A stretch of DNA of 64,000 nt, taken from the NCBI RefSeq assembly GCF_037975245.1, contig NC_092582.1, positions 4,248,501 through 4,312,500 of the forward strand, in the 5' to 3' direction. Of the stretch, positions 23,451 through 36,439 are shown piece by piece (the first letter of the stretch is position 1; the number at the start of each line of letters is the position of its first letter). The position numbers were made by a program, and so were the translations under genes. Source of the DNA: Apostichopus japonicus. Lineage: Eukaryota; Echinodermata; Holothuroidea; Aspidochirotida; Stichopodidae. A model generated the notes under the pieces. It was not told the origin of the DNA. It made no database searches and saw nothing but the letters and a program-made list of their open reading frames with translations.

Positions 23451-24030
23451 TATATTACACATTAGTGAAGAACGATAATACTCGATACCTCGACTATAGA
23501 ACAAAAGTATAAAAACCCGTCGACCATTTTTGTCTTTGTGGAGTTATCGGGTGTGTCTGAAGAGAGTGGGTGTGGTGGGGGGGGGGGTGGTCATATAAAT
23601 GGCTACAGTGTGTTTCATTTTTGGTGTATACCAATAGTCAAATGCAGGTGTGGTACGGTAGAAGCTCACCATTCCTATCATAGGCTACTTTTTTGCTCGC
23701 ATGTAGTTCCGTTGATGAACCTTACTGAAGCCTCCCTCCCCCTCCCCCTCCCCATCCCCTTTCAAAACATGATACTACTCTCCTACTCCCATTAGAACAC
23801 AGTACCTTTGAGCAAACCGACCGAGAATTACCATACCTGGCGAGAAGGGGTAAGGGCGGGGGAATTCGGTCCTTGAGTCCGGGGTCAATAAAGTCCCGGC
23901 AAAATATGGAGGGAACCTGGGAAAATGTGGAATAATTAATAGAATGTTTTTATGTTCATAATATATACTTATGGGGATATACTGTGAGGAATGGAAAAAG
24001 TGGGCCCGGTGACATGAAATTTTCGTAGGG

Positions 24031-24147
24031 GGCTCGACCTGGCTCTACGCATGATTTTATACGGGGCCCGGCCCGGCTGTATAGACATGATTATATACGG
24101 GGCCCGGTCCGGCTCTACGCATGATTATATACGGGCCCGGCCCGGCT
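24031..24147. repeat. GC-rich tandem array, about 35-bp units
   Basis: Three to four units with GGGGCCCGGCCCGGCT and CTACGCATGATTATATAC, with repeats of ACGGGG at 24061, 24097 and 24131. It stands out as strongly GC-rich in an AT-rich region. Confidence 0.8.
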
Positions 24148-24360
24148 TTGGACGCCTCTGAGTAATATTAGAAATAAGTTACAATTTATCAAACAAAGAC
24201 ACCATCATAGATTGTTTTTTTTACAATTGTTTTACCAGATTCAATTTAATTCAAAGTAATTAAGAGGATACAGTTAGTAACGTTCTGTCTGCCTGCGCGC
24301 ATATTTTTCCATTAGTCGTATGTAAAGAACAAACTTGCGACTCTTTACTTCATTATTTAC

Positions 24361-24522
24361 ATATATAATTGATATTGTACTGAGTTGGAAATCCAGAACA
24401 GTAAAAAAACTTCCAGCCTCCACCGGTATTCGAACCCGGGCCTCGAACATCCTAACCACTATGGGCGCTGATTGTATGTCCAGAGGTTCGAAACCGGTAA
24501 GGAAGGTCGTAATTCCACTGTA
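24361..24522 (-). mobile_element. tRNA-Glu-like SINE copy, head partly deleted
   Basis: The minus strand shows CCATAGTGGTTAGGATGTTC and B-box GGTTCGAAT, then the tail GGAGGCTGGAAGTTTTTTTA followed by CTGTTCTGGATTTCCAACTC. Compared with the 27301 copy it lacks about 18 bases of the anticodon region and part of the A-box. Confidence 0.75.
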
Positions 24523-27010
24523 GGCGTTTGTCACCTGTATCGAACAATACTAGTTCTGTTTTGGTGACATTTTTGCCTTTATATATAGGCCTACATATAT
24601 AAAGTCAAAATCAATATAAAAAGGACCAAGTTGATCATACGTGCATTTTAATGAACCATTTCGGTTTTATGAGGGCGTATTTAATGTTTACTTATTTCTA
24701 GAAAATGGCATGTATACTACCTTTTAGTATATATGATGAAAAAATCGTACCATTTAACAATTTTTCGTAACGATAAAAAGCAACAGTCTCTGCGTATTCG
24801 AGAGGAAGGTCGTAACTATACGTTGTGGTCACGTGGCTTCTTATGCATTATATACTTAAAAGTTTTCTTTCAGTAAAACAGATTAGTAAGTGGGCAACTG
24901 CTCATGCAATTCTTGTAATCACCGCAAAGTCAAACTGGTCAATGGCTTAGCTGTCAAACTATTTGAGTGAGTGGGTTTAAGCTATTGAATCTTCGATTAT
25001 AGACACTTTCTTAATGACAATAGAGTAATCGCCGATAGATCGATAGTTTCAAGGAAACGAAGGGAACTTCCACCTATATAGTGCTCGTAACTCAATCGAA
25101 GAGTTTTAAAGGGATTACAGGAGCTTAAGTATAATATGCGGTATGTGCTTGATACTCGCTCTTACAAACCAAATCTTCTGCAGAGAGCTGATTTAACAGG
25201 AATTTCCTTTATTCTAAATTCGACTGAGGGAGGTGATGTGGGAGAGGCTTCATTGTACAGAACAGCGCATGCGTAATATGACGTTTCATGTTAATAATAT
25301 ATTAATTATTATAGACACTGTGTAAAGATAGAATCATATGTAGTAAGATACTGTATTCTTTTTTCATTTACTTTTTCCTTTTTTGTTTGGTTTGTATTTA
25401 TATGTATCATTCTATATCTTCTTTTATATTGCCAAGAACGTTTTCTGGCAAAACATTTTCCGACTCCCGACCACCTCTCCTAGGGCGGATTTGGGCTGCC
25501 GGCTTTTCTAACACGGAACCGAAGTCGCTATCATATATCTAAATTGCCGAGGCGCATATTTTCCCATAGTGGAATGCGCTACATTGGGTATATGCGAGTC
25601 GATAGTATACTTTTGCCCGCTCCTCCCCCTTCCCAACCTCCTCAACAACCCAATGTTCTTCAGAGTTGACCAACGGAGACAGAACAGAAGGACAATAAAT
25701 TAAGGGTCATTTCGAGAGTGTAACGTTTGATCACGATGATTTAACATAGAGTCTTACTTCTGTGGGGGGGGGGGTGTCAATAAGGGCCGGTAACCCTCTA
25801 GCTCTTCTCACCCCGATCGTCGATATAATACCATATGGGCCTCTCCCCCGCTGTATACAAGTTATGGAGACACAAGCAGATCATAGAACGTTCGTAAGGT
25901 TTGCCATTGTGAGCTTTTCAACCACTGGACCCCCTTTAGACACGGGGCCCGTTAACCATGGGAATAGACAGTTGCCTTATCAGCCCTTTTAAATTAATAT
26001 GGCATTGCCAATTCCCACCACTCATCCTGTAAGAGAAAGCATCCGATCATCAAAATATAAATCGTGTCTTATATAGAAATGTGTATTTCCTTCGATTTTT
26101 ACAAGTTTTGGTGTGTATGTCATACGTGACTGTATTCTATTAGACTTATGACACTAAGTAGTGACTATTTTGTATATATTTTTTATACTCGCGCTTAAAA
26201 TGAAGGCGTATTAATCCCTCTTTTGTATTTATCCGCATGTGCGGTCACCATTATCTTTTCAATAACGTGGGTGAGAAGGATTCCCTTCCCCTTTTTTTTT
26301 GTGTGTGGGAATGTTAAGCTCTACTGAGATGCCAATTATCGTATTCGACTGTCACGGAGTGTGATTGACAGACTCACAAAGAGGTTGTGGGATGCAGTAG
26401 ACGCCAGGAGATTTGGTTCGATAATAAAAAAGAATCTTACGAACAGGAAAACAAAAACACAGAGGACTATTATCACCAGCAACAAAACCAAGCTTTAAGA
26501 CGCTTTCAAAAATATTTGTTAGAAAAAAGGGTAGGAATGGGATAACACAACCAGTGTAAAGGACATCTCGCTATCGCTATTACTATATCACTTTGCCGGA
26601 CACTCCATACATGTGGATCAGAATGTTATCGAATTTGTAACAGTGTGTTACATATCCGGGGACGAGTTAACATACTTGGACAAATAACCTATTGAAATGT
26701 ATCATATCATATACGAGGGATATTTTTCATCTGGACACCGAGTTGACAATGTTGTTTGTAAATGCCGTCAACGTTAATTTCATCGCTTACGGATTTTCTT
26801 TTTTTCACTTTCTTTGTGCATAAATCTGTTTTTATTTTTGTACGAGAAGATTAGCAGCGTTAATGGGAACTTTTTAAAATCAAAGGAAACCCCATATTTT
26901 CTTTTGCGCTTTTGAAACACGAGAACAATTAGTGTCGGTGTAAGAAGGTTTGCAGAGCTTCTCATTTCCTGTAAATAAAGAGTGTATGTTCAAATTGTTG
27001 TGTATTAACC

Positions 27011-27097
27011 ATGAAGGAGGAATATGAAGAAAAGACTACACTCGAATTACGACGAGACGACGACGTTGACGACGAGGTATTTATCAAAAGAGAAAAG
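27011..27097 (+). CDS. LHX6/8: Lhx6/8 exon 1: acidic N-terminus (candidate start)
   Basis: ATG at 27011 opens 29 codons ([20 protein letters not shown] and on), ending exactly at donor GTAAGC in phase 0, as exon 2 requires. The highly charged content is not diagnostic. The frame fit and lack of stops support it, but a different 5' exon cannot be excluded. Confidence 0.7.
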
Positions 27098-29853
27098 GTA
27101 AGCCCCCTTCTCTGAATATATAAATAAATAAATATATGAAAAATAAAAAAATATAAAAAATTATAAATAATATGTATATAAATAAATATATATATATATA
27201 TTTATATATATATTTATCTCACTCGAGATCCAGCCTTTCTCTAAATGCAGCATAGTTGTTTAACAGTTTTTCCGTTATTCCTATATGTATATATATATAT
27301 AATTGAAATCGTAATGAGTTGGAAAATCCAGAACAGTGAAAAAACTTACAGCCTCCACCAGGATTCCAACCCGGGCCTCCCGCTTTATATGCGGACACCC
27401 TAACCACTAGGCTATGGACGCTGATTGTTCGAAACCAGTAAGGAAGGTCGTGATTCCACATATACATTGTTCCTTATATTAAAGAAAGCAGAAAGTGGCT
27501 AATAATAATATTTTTAAATATGTTTTTAAATTAATACTTTTTATCAATTGTATCCTTATTTTGATACTTAAACAATCACAGGGCCGGGATAGGGTGAGTA
27601 GGACAGGGTCAAGCTGTAATCCCATTGCTTGATTGCTTGATTAATGTCTCTTTCAAAAAGCTAAGAAAAATTCTTCTTCCGTTTTGTAGATATCATGCTT
27701 TTCACTTTCATCAACTTTGTGATGTTATTATACTTCCAGTTGAAGAAGAAATTAAATTTCTACTCCCCTACCATTTTCTTTTCACATTTCAAGGTGAATG
27801 TATCTAAGGTAAAATTGACCAAAAGTGGATAAAAAAGAAAATGCATACGTCGGAAAGTACGGCTCCATGAAGTTCTTTTCAATTATTCAGCATTGCAGTT
27901 GATGTATATAGGCCTATATAGGTTTGCTAACTTCAACACTTGTTTTCTTTTTTTTTCTTCCCCGGTATATAGGGTAACGTATGCTTTGAATGTAGACTGG
28001 ACATCAACGACAGGTTTCTGCTCAAAGTCGGAGTTAGCAACTATTGGCACGCGAATTGCCTTCGATGTTCCGAGTGTTTGATAAAACTGCAAAACTTTAG
28101 TACATGCTACTTTCGGGACCAGCATGTATTCTGTCGAAGATGCTACCGCAGGTATGTAATGAATTTGACTTACGGTTGTAGAGGAGGGGAGGGGGGGGGG
28201 GAGATTCGAAGGGTATCACCAACCCGATAACATGTCCGACTTTTAATCTTACATTTGATTTGATTTGTTAAAATTTCGATTTTTCAATCCTATTTACATG
28301 ATTGGCAGTAAATTAACTCGACTATAATTATAGAGTCAAAGTTGATTTCCAACTTAAGAAAGATGCACAAGAAATTTGAGATATAACTCTTTCCTCGAGA
28401 TTAATAATAATATGGAAAACTTCGATAGCAATAAACCAAGTACTGTTTAACCGTTTAACCGAAGACAGTAGCCTGTGCCACATTGACAGACAACTTAGAG
28501 ACCAAAAAGAAATGGTTAATTTACAGCAAGCTTTGAAGAGAATTTCTTATGATTTCTGATGCGCACACACTTGCCCTTTAATTCCATTATTATGCGCGCT
28601 TCGTTACTGCTCGCTGCAGGTATCAATTTGTTACCTGACACAAAGCATACAGAGTTAAGATATACTGTTTCAGCTGTCGAAAATAATTATTTCTAATATT
28701 CCTTTTCTTTAATATCCTACGTGTATATTTTTAATATTTTTCTTTCCCGCCAGTCATTATTCGAGGATTTGTTCAGCTTGTAGTCGATCGATTGGCCCAA
28801 CAGATTGGGTTCGTCATGCTAAAGGCTTTGTGTATCATCTTGCTTGTTTCTCCTGCCACCACTGTAAGAGGCAGCTCTCGACGGGTGAAGAATTTGCTCT
28901 GACTGGTCACAAAATTAGATGCAGGACACACTTTCAATCCAGCGGTCACGGGTCGGAGAATGACGGGGAACAAACACCCAGCATCGATGGTAAATACCTT
29001 ATTATTCATAGTTATGTGAAAATTACATATAATTCATTCTTTAGTTTAACTTTACTTTTTCAAAGTACCAAGTAATGAATTTGTTGCTGAAAACTAAATT
29101 AAATTAACTCAATCCATCTGGGCAAACACAGAGGGGAAGGGGGGGGGGTTAAGAGGAGTATCTGCATAGCCACATTATCATAACTGATTACTATTCCATA
29201 TATAGAAACGTGTTTTCATTGAAAGGTTTTTCTTTTTGCAAGGTGTAAAGCATCCACGTTCCACCCAAAGCCATATAAGCAGTTTTGAGGGTTTTATTGA
29301 CGAGGAGAGACTGCTTAAAAAAATGAACCAACAATCAGCCAGAAAATTGATAAAAAACCACGGAAAGATAAAATATCACAATTTTTAACTTTGCCGGACC
29401 ACAAGTATTATGTACGCGTCCGTAAAATAGTCCCGTATATGTTAACATATACCAATGGGCACAAGGCCCGATTCTTCGTGTACTGTATGATAATTGATTA
29501 ATATATTTTGTCGCTGATATGAGTCGCTCTCCTCATTTGCAGATGATTCAAATACAAGTTCTGACGATACCACGACGTCATCGGACAACTCGCCGAAGCC
29601 GAAACGAATTCGCACGACTTTTTCCGAGAAGCAGCTCGAGGTGCTTCACGCACACTTTAAAGTCGACGTCAACCCGGATAGCAGCTGTCTTCACACTATA
29701 GCTCAAGTCACTGGCCTAAGTAAGAGAGTCACGCAAGTTTGGTTCCAGAATTCACGAGCAAGGCAAAAGAAATACACGACTCATAGCAAAACACATGCCT
29801 ACTCAGGAAAACACTATGTTAACTACCAGACACATATTAAAATGGAAGTTTAA
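27011..29853 (+). CDS. LHX6/8: LIM-homeodomain transcription factor, Lhx6/Lhx8/Arrowhead class
   Basis: Four exons (27011-27097, 27973-28151, 28754-28989, 29543-29853) join in frame into 270 residues ending TAA. LIM1 has all eight zinc ligands (C33, C36, H55, C58, C61, C64, C83, C86). LIM2 has C95, C98, H117, C120, C123, C126, C145 and H148. The homeodomain spans about 187-246 with WFQN at 234-237 and Gln50. [12 protein letters not shown] in LIM2 and [18 protein letters not shown] in the homeodomain place it with Lhx6/8 and fly Arrowhead. Family role: nuclear regulators of neuron and tissue identity that bind LDB co-factors through the LIM domains. The tail after the homeodomain is only about 25 residues and the linker about 38, shorter than in vertebrates. 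Extra upstream exons are possible. Confidence 0.93.
27301..27465 (-). mobile_element. tRNA-Glu-like SINE copy, fullest of three
   Basis: The minus strand shows A-box TAGCCTAGTGGTTAGGGTG, a CCGC/GCGG anticodon stem around a seven-base ATATAAA loop, a B-box with one change (GGTTGGAATCC), then a tail ending in CATTACGATTTCAATTATAT. The 3' end runs into a TA microsatellite, typical of SINE tails. It lies in intron 1 of the Lhx gene, antisense to it. Confidence 0.8.
27973..28151 (+). CDS. LHX6/8: Lhx6/8 exon 2: LIM domain 1
   Basis: Acceptor AG is at 27971-27972 and donor GTATGT at 28152. It encodes [20 protein letters not shown] through VFCRRCYR, a complete LIM1 with both 18-residue spacers intact. 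DRFLLKV resembles the DRYLLKV of Lhx6/8. Confidence 0.93.
28754..28989 (+). CDS. LHX6/8: Lhx6/8 exon 3: LIM domain 2
   Basis: Acceptor AG is at 28752-28753 and donor GTAAAT at 28990. It encodes [20 protein letters not shown] and [20 protein letters not shown] then LSTGEEFAL, the most diagnostic stretch for the Lhx6/8 class. The final H148 replaces a cysteine as zinc ligand, as is usual in LIM2. Confidence 0.95.
29543..29853 (+). CDS. LHX6/8: Lhx6/8 exon 4: homeodomain and C-terminus
   Basis: Acceptor AG is at 29541-29542; stop TAA is at 29851-29853. A Ser/Thr/Asp-rich linker leads to [20 protein letters not shown] and a full homeodomain uninterrupted by an intron. The tail is short and ends HIKMEV. 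Confidence 0.95.
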
Positions 29854-32280
29854 ACGATGTGTGGAATTATTACTTCTCCGAACCCACTGATGACGGCCAT
29901 AGCAACCACACTGCACCGTCTGCATGATTGTGATTGGCTCTCAAGATATTCAAAATTACACATCGTCAAAGAAACCTATACTGGAACTTTTTAACTTTGC
30001 GACCTTCTTTGCCTATATCAGCTGTAAAATGGGGTTCTAGATCTAACTATTTGCTTTTTTTTGTCATTTTGTAACAATTTGGATACCAAAGTACCAAAAG
30101 CTGTTATTGTTAAATGAATATTCATGAAATACAAATTTCCAGCTGAGAGTGTTCTCTCGGAAAGAATGATGCGACTTTGTCTTCAGTTAGCGGATGTTCT
30201 ATACAAAATACTTTCATGTAACACATGAGAGATGTTGACGAACACGAACACGATTTCTCTCTCTATAGGCCTACTTATAAATTTATTTTATCTACCAATT
30301 TCTAGCTTTTTTGTTTTTGGAAAGAGAAAATCAAATTGTTAGCAAAAATGCGTCTCGTTTAAAAATTAATCAGAATGATTTTTGTTTGCTCTTAAAATGC
30401 ACAAGTACTGTTGTCTATACCTTTGTTTTTAACTTGCCAATCATTCTGTTCTATTCGTATGTCGTAACTTGGGGAGGGGGGGGGGGGGTCTTTTTTTGTA
30501 ATATTTCGATTAAAGCTTAAACGAATTTGGTTAAAAGTCTGCAAATGTAATTATTAATTTTGATGCACTACAAAAAGGCAAGCGTGACGCAAAGTGTGTT
30601 AATACGCAACTTTAATTAACTACGTAAACTGTATCATATGTATTTGGTAACTGCGTCAAATTGTATATATGCGAGACATTTGTCCATAAAGTGTAAATGA
30701 AATTTCATATGGAACGCCGTTTAAGCCATTTCTTGTTTCACAATATGTGTGTATATATCGAGTATTTTTGTTGTTGTTGTTGTTCTTGTAAACAATGGAA
30801 ATAAGGTAAGAAACCGAAACCATTGTTGTTGCTTCTGGAAAAAAATAATCCCTTAAATTGTCAAGAATGTTATTGAACGATTTGGGAGTACCAATACAGA
30901 ATGATGGTTTTTTGGTCTTAGTATCAAAGAATATAATTTCCGAATATGCTTCCTGGTACTCTTTCAGAACTGACAGATTCATTCCTTACTTTCTAACAGT
31001 TACTGTGATGGAGACTATAATTTGAAAATGATATTCTATAATTCTGTGTAACACTCGTGGATTATTGTTAATACGTGTAGCCACCTGCGTGTAGCTATGG
31101 TTAAACGAATGAGAGATTCCACCTACATGCGATACTCCTATATCGTTACTACCATTTCTTAATCTCCAGAGAAGAGGGGGGGGGATAGAGGGGGGGGGGG
31201 CAAGAAGGGTATCGGTAATATAAGAATTTCATAGTTCTATTGTTCTGTCTATACTTTATGTTAATAATTACAAGAAAACTCGACCAACTAGAAATAAATA
31301 TATAAACAGAACGGTTCTGAACAATTATTTCTTGATCTGTTATGTTGGAATATGTTTGCTGGCCATCGAAACCTCAGAGTTATATTATCTAACTCAAAGT
31401 GGAACATGGTACTCTGATACTAGATACACGAAACACTAGATGCGATACACTAGATAAACTTATATACTTACACTTATACAAACTATGGTAGGTCTTTCAA
31501 TATTAAAGCTCAGGGCAATGAGCGAGTCAATCATACCGTTTATTTCCAACTGCGTATACGCAATTAATATCGCTTAAATTTACAGAGTTGTATGAGGGGT
31601 GATTTCCCTCTCCCCTCCCGTACCCTACATACCTAGTTGATGAAGTTGAGATATATTTCAATAAAAAAAAACATTCGACCCGAGACAGTGATTTGTTACC
31701 CAAATGGAAGGGAATTGATTAAATCTATCTTTTGCTGCGCCCTCTACATTCTGCTTATTCAGGTATATAATGGTATCGTCCGGCTCCACCATAATTGCGG
31801 CCGGCACTTTTGTGATATAACGAAAGGAAACCAAGAAACAAAAGGCAGAAACAAAGGAGTTTTATTTACTGCTGGGTAAAAGGAAATAGACACCGATAAT
31901 TAAAGGAGGTGAAGACTCGTGCACAAAGAAACGTCTCATGCCGGTAATCTGACCTAGTTTCAAATAAGGTGTAACAGAAGTGTTAGACACCACCATCGAT
32001 CCCAGAAAATACACACACACATCTTGCTACCGTAATTAGACACTAATACAGTCAAATACATAGTCAAGTACCCACAACACAGTGTACATAGCAGCGATGG
32101 ACATCTTAGGTCCAGCTAAAGATAACAAGGTATCACGTTTCATTCCTGTCTGCATTTTGTAGAGACAAGAAGAAAAGTTCAATAGTTGCAAGCAACGGAA
32201 AGTTAACTTTTTCAGAGAGCGGCACGCGGTTTGGGGCGAGTCTTCAATGTCTTTAAAGGATGCTCAGTTCTCATCATCTG

Positions 32281-33135
32281 GGGCCCCCACCATGGGCGGC
32301 GATCCTGGGGGGAAGGGGGGATATATCCCCCCCATGAAAATGGGTGGAGGGGATGTAATACACCATATCCCCCCCACCAAATGCCAGGGATAAGAATATT
32401 TTCATGCCTACATTTATGCATCATCGTTAATGTACGGCTCTTTTTTAGCTTCATTTCTCGCCTACCATAAACGCAGTGCGATCTTTTCAAATAAAGCGTC
32501 TTTATAAAGCAAGAATAGTTGACTGTAGGCTTCATTGGCCCTATAACAACAAAATGTATTATTGCGCCCACGGTATTGATATAGTACATATATGCACCCT
32601 CATAGTATTCATATAGGCCCTATAGTAGGCCTACACACGCACATGTTCCCTCGAACAGCTGAGAATCTCATGTTACCAGGGTAATGCTTAATACACGTTT
32701 CACCTGGATGCCCTAGCAATCGGTACCTAGGAATGTAACTATGTGTAATTGTGTATTGCATGTGTATAGGCCTATAATAGCCTGCATGAGGCCATTTTCT
32801 TCATCGAATAATATAAAAGAGCTCTCGAACATTCTAACGTTGCGCCTGAAACAAGATTGACAGGGGCAATTTTCCCAAAATAACACCCGAAATTTTAAAA
32901 AAAAAGTATTTTGGATCCTGATTATGAGATATTTCGGACATGACATCCCTATTTTAAAGTTGGGTATATGCGCTTGGAAACCTCGGGAAGTGCCGTTTCC
33001 GGCCATCTAGAGGGTTTGTTAATCCCAAAATTTTCTTGTACGCTTCGCGCCAACTCATGGTGGCGCTACGCTTAGATAGTCAACAAGGTCATATCCCCCC
33101 ACTCGGAAGTACGGATCGCCGCCCATGGCCCCCAC
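32281..33135. mobile_element. Non-autonomous DNA transposon-like element with inverted terminal repeats
   Basis: CCATGGGCGGCGATCC at 32290-32305 is repeated inverted, base for base, at 33113-33128. Just inside each copy both ends carry GGGGGGATAT, and outside is a C- or G-rich run. The span is about 0.84 kb, with no transposase and no clear target-site duplication. The superfamily cannot be named from sequence alone. Confidence 0.75.
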
Positions 33136-36100
33136 CACTTCACTCTCCCATTGCCATGGTGATACAATCACAAACACATTAATAGTAATAAAAAACAACA
33201 CACACACACAATTTCTTTAGGTAATGATTTCAGGTAAATAACACAAGGGCAGAGAACCCTCGAACGTTTTAAAAAGTAAAGTTTAGCAGGCAGCATTCTG
33301 CACGTGCCTGCAGTGTGACAGATCCATACCAATATATGATGTGTATATACCTCCGAGTCTCTTTCTATATATTCATGAAGAGCAGAAAATAACAAAAACA
33401 TGTGTTTTTGTTATCGCGTGACATCGTCTTGTCATCTTGTATATGCCGCTCGAATGAAAAGTTTGGCAGTGACACAATAATTGAAATAAGGCGTGACACA
33501 AGCTGCAGGGGCTTGCTTTTCTTACCGATGCATTTTATTCTGTTTGTACTATAGGCCCATCATAAATTTCTTATACAGTAGGAGACCATTTCGACGTCCA
33601 ATGCTAATTAGGTGCATGCAGTAGAGAACCAGTTACGACTGGTTGAGGCAGGTTGGCGATTGGCAAGGGGTTAAGGGTCAGGCAAGATGGGTCAGGAAGA
33701 AAGTACCCCGTACGATTTAAGGCAATCTGAATGGGATCGGTCAGTAATGAAATGAATCCAAATAAAACAAGAGCGTTTCAAATCAATCGATACATCGTCA
33801 TCATATCGGCGCAGAGTGATATACACTGAGCAACGTAAAATCATTTTCGATTTAACAAATATTTGACAGTTGGTCACAATACTGTATATAAAAATTAAAA
33901 CTAAACATAAAAGGTGTGACGTGAAATGCTTATAATGTTCCTATGCGTGAACAAGTTTGGGGATAGCCTATATCTTTCAGCCACGATCGTGGGTCTGTAT
34001 AGGGTTTCTTATGACCAATATACACAACTTACTTACCGCACAATAACACAGTTTAGTTCAACGCAAACAATCCAAAGTGTGAATAGGCTGCTTGCAAAAA
34101 AAGCATTTTAAAAATGACAAAACCCACCCGCTGATCTTAAGAACCTGCAGAGAACTACCTCCATTATGCTGTCAGAGGAAACCTGATGAGAAAATCGTTT
34201 CTGTGGGAGGTAGAGTAGTCAGAAGTCGATAATTTGAAAAGTGGTTATCCCGGTGTACTTAAATCTACACTGGCTTTTCGACAGATCACAGTTCAGTCCC
34301 CTGTGGCGAGGTACTTTACTGAAAAGGATAAGTCTAAAGAGAGGACAGTAGTAACGATTGCGTAATGATGCCAATTATAACAACAGCAGATAATGAAAAC
34401 ACGGTGCTAAAATGTGACACATATTTTAGTATGTGCATGTAGAGAGACATAAATTGCAGAGATCTTTATGTAAGGCTTATCAACATAGAGAAATGCAGTG
34501 ATTGGTGTTTAAAAGACAGTTGTGCTTTAGACGAACGGACACAACGAGAAACTCAACTCAGTTGGGTTTGTAGTCTCAAGTTTATGGTGATTACGTATCA
34601 CAATTGACTCAATCATTAAATGTGTCAATACTCATGTTAAGTCATCGACGACGCAGAAGTTTGGGACAGTGTATTTGGCCAGTGAGCCAGATAATGTCCA
34701 TATTGAAACCAGAGTTTGACGCCTCAGACTGTCTATAAAAGTATAAGCAATGTTATCGCTTGAACCATGGAGGTAAACTCCATGCTTGACCCCATAAGAA
34801 AGTCTGTTTAAATTAAATCTATTTGCCGCCCCTTTTCAAATTTGTTTATAATATCCCAGTTATGCATATGAAATAAGTAAAATTTTCCTCATGTGTTTAA
34901 TAGGTGTTTTTATCAAATGCAATCTGAGGATGATTCCTGGCCTACCGTATGTGTGCTACTGTGGCTAGACTGCCTTCCATATTCCTCAACCTCTCTCAGC
35001 AAAGAAATTGCTGTATAGGGTTCGCCCACAACTATAAAGGCTTTTGTTAGGAGTTACACTCAGATGGTCGATTACAGATATAAAGCAACGATGAGATCAC
35101 TGATGGGAATCCCGATCTAGACAAACATTTCTTGGGCTATCTCAAAATTAAACTTGTAGCCTAGGTGAGAAATCATTGCCTATGAAACTGAAAGACATCC
35201 GACGTTACTGATGCACAAACCGAGCCATCATTATTTGTCTATCTGATAGAGATAACCGTCATGAACAACTTTCTCAAACAGCCAAGAAAACCCTTCTTCC
35301 AAGTCATGGAAGATGTTCCTTCACATACCCGGTCTCACTCAGGCTTGATCAAGTCTAAATATGACATCATCGAGCCACACGTGCTTCATGGTGTTATGTG
35401 TTTTTTTCTGTATTTATGACAATGTTTATTTTCTGTAAGAGAGATGATATCTGCAGATGCTGAATCTTAACACGTTGCAGCCGGGTTTTTCAAGACCTGA
35501 TGAAGGCATTGGTTCAAGGGTCAACATTCATTGTTAACATTCTACCTTGAAAATATGACAAGAAGAAACAAAGAGATTATAAATGGTTTGAAACTAGGAT
35601 GTCTCGCAAACGGAGTGTTGTAATTAAAATGTCTGACATATAAGCTAAGATGATAGTTGGCTTTGTGCCTTCTTCAAATTTGCAAATAACTGTCTTGATG
35701 GTTTCTTCTCTCTTTTTCTTCTGTTAGTTTGGCTGGTTTAGTATCTTAGTAAAATCATTTCATTATGTTTAGTCCTGCAAATCGCAAATTAAATTTCTGA
35801 AATAAGATTTCGCCGTGCGAGGAAACAGCAAATGCAATCTTGGTAATTAGTTTACACCAAACACAGCAGTATTCAATATAATGGTTTGGTAACGAAATTA
35901 TTTTGCCATCCAATGTCACTTTGGGAAAAACCCAATAATGCCAATTACAGTAACATAAGCGGTAAGAATAGCAAATAAAATTTTCTGTTTAGTAGGAATA
36001 TTAGTGGTCCTTTTGATCTCGTTCAGAATAATAATGAATCTGGCATGCAGAATGGAAGAACAATTAGGAAATGGCGATACCTGTCGGTCAAACAATAATT

Positions 36101-36439
36101 TAGGGATAACTTTTTTCCTAACTTTTCGTGCCAATAGTGGAAGCTGATTGCCATTTGATGGCAGTTGATACCAGGGGTGAGTTGGGACATTGCCGGGGGG
36201 GGGGGGGGTAGGGTGAGTGAGGAGGATAGTTAAAGGATTGCTCACTCCTGGGGAAATTTTGAGTGGCATAACTAGGACATTTCACTGGCTTCAGAGGAAC
36301 TGACATACGGGGGGGGGGAGGGGTGGGGGTGATGAAGGGGTCGGGTATAACGTACGTCCTCTTTTGGATGTTGATTCCCTGCATTTGGATTAGCCTCTAA
36401 TCTATGACAGGTTGCATGTGTCGTTGCCTACACTTTTTC

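Larger units (their letters stand above)
19043..27010. other. Divergent intergenic region between pappalysin and the Lhx6/8 gene
   Basis: Eight kilobases separate the two divergent start codons, so promoters of both genes must lie here or in unseen 5' exons. No supported coding exon was found. It contains TA repeats at 23366-23401, a GC-rich short tandem array at 24031-24147, two copies of a tRNA-derived SINE and several C or G homopolymers. No TATA box or factor site could be assigned with confidence. Confidence 0.7.

Noticed and set aside
32713-33006. 97-codon minus-strand frame inside the inverted-repeat element
   Set aside because: No transposase motif; its length is within chance expectation.
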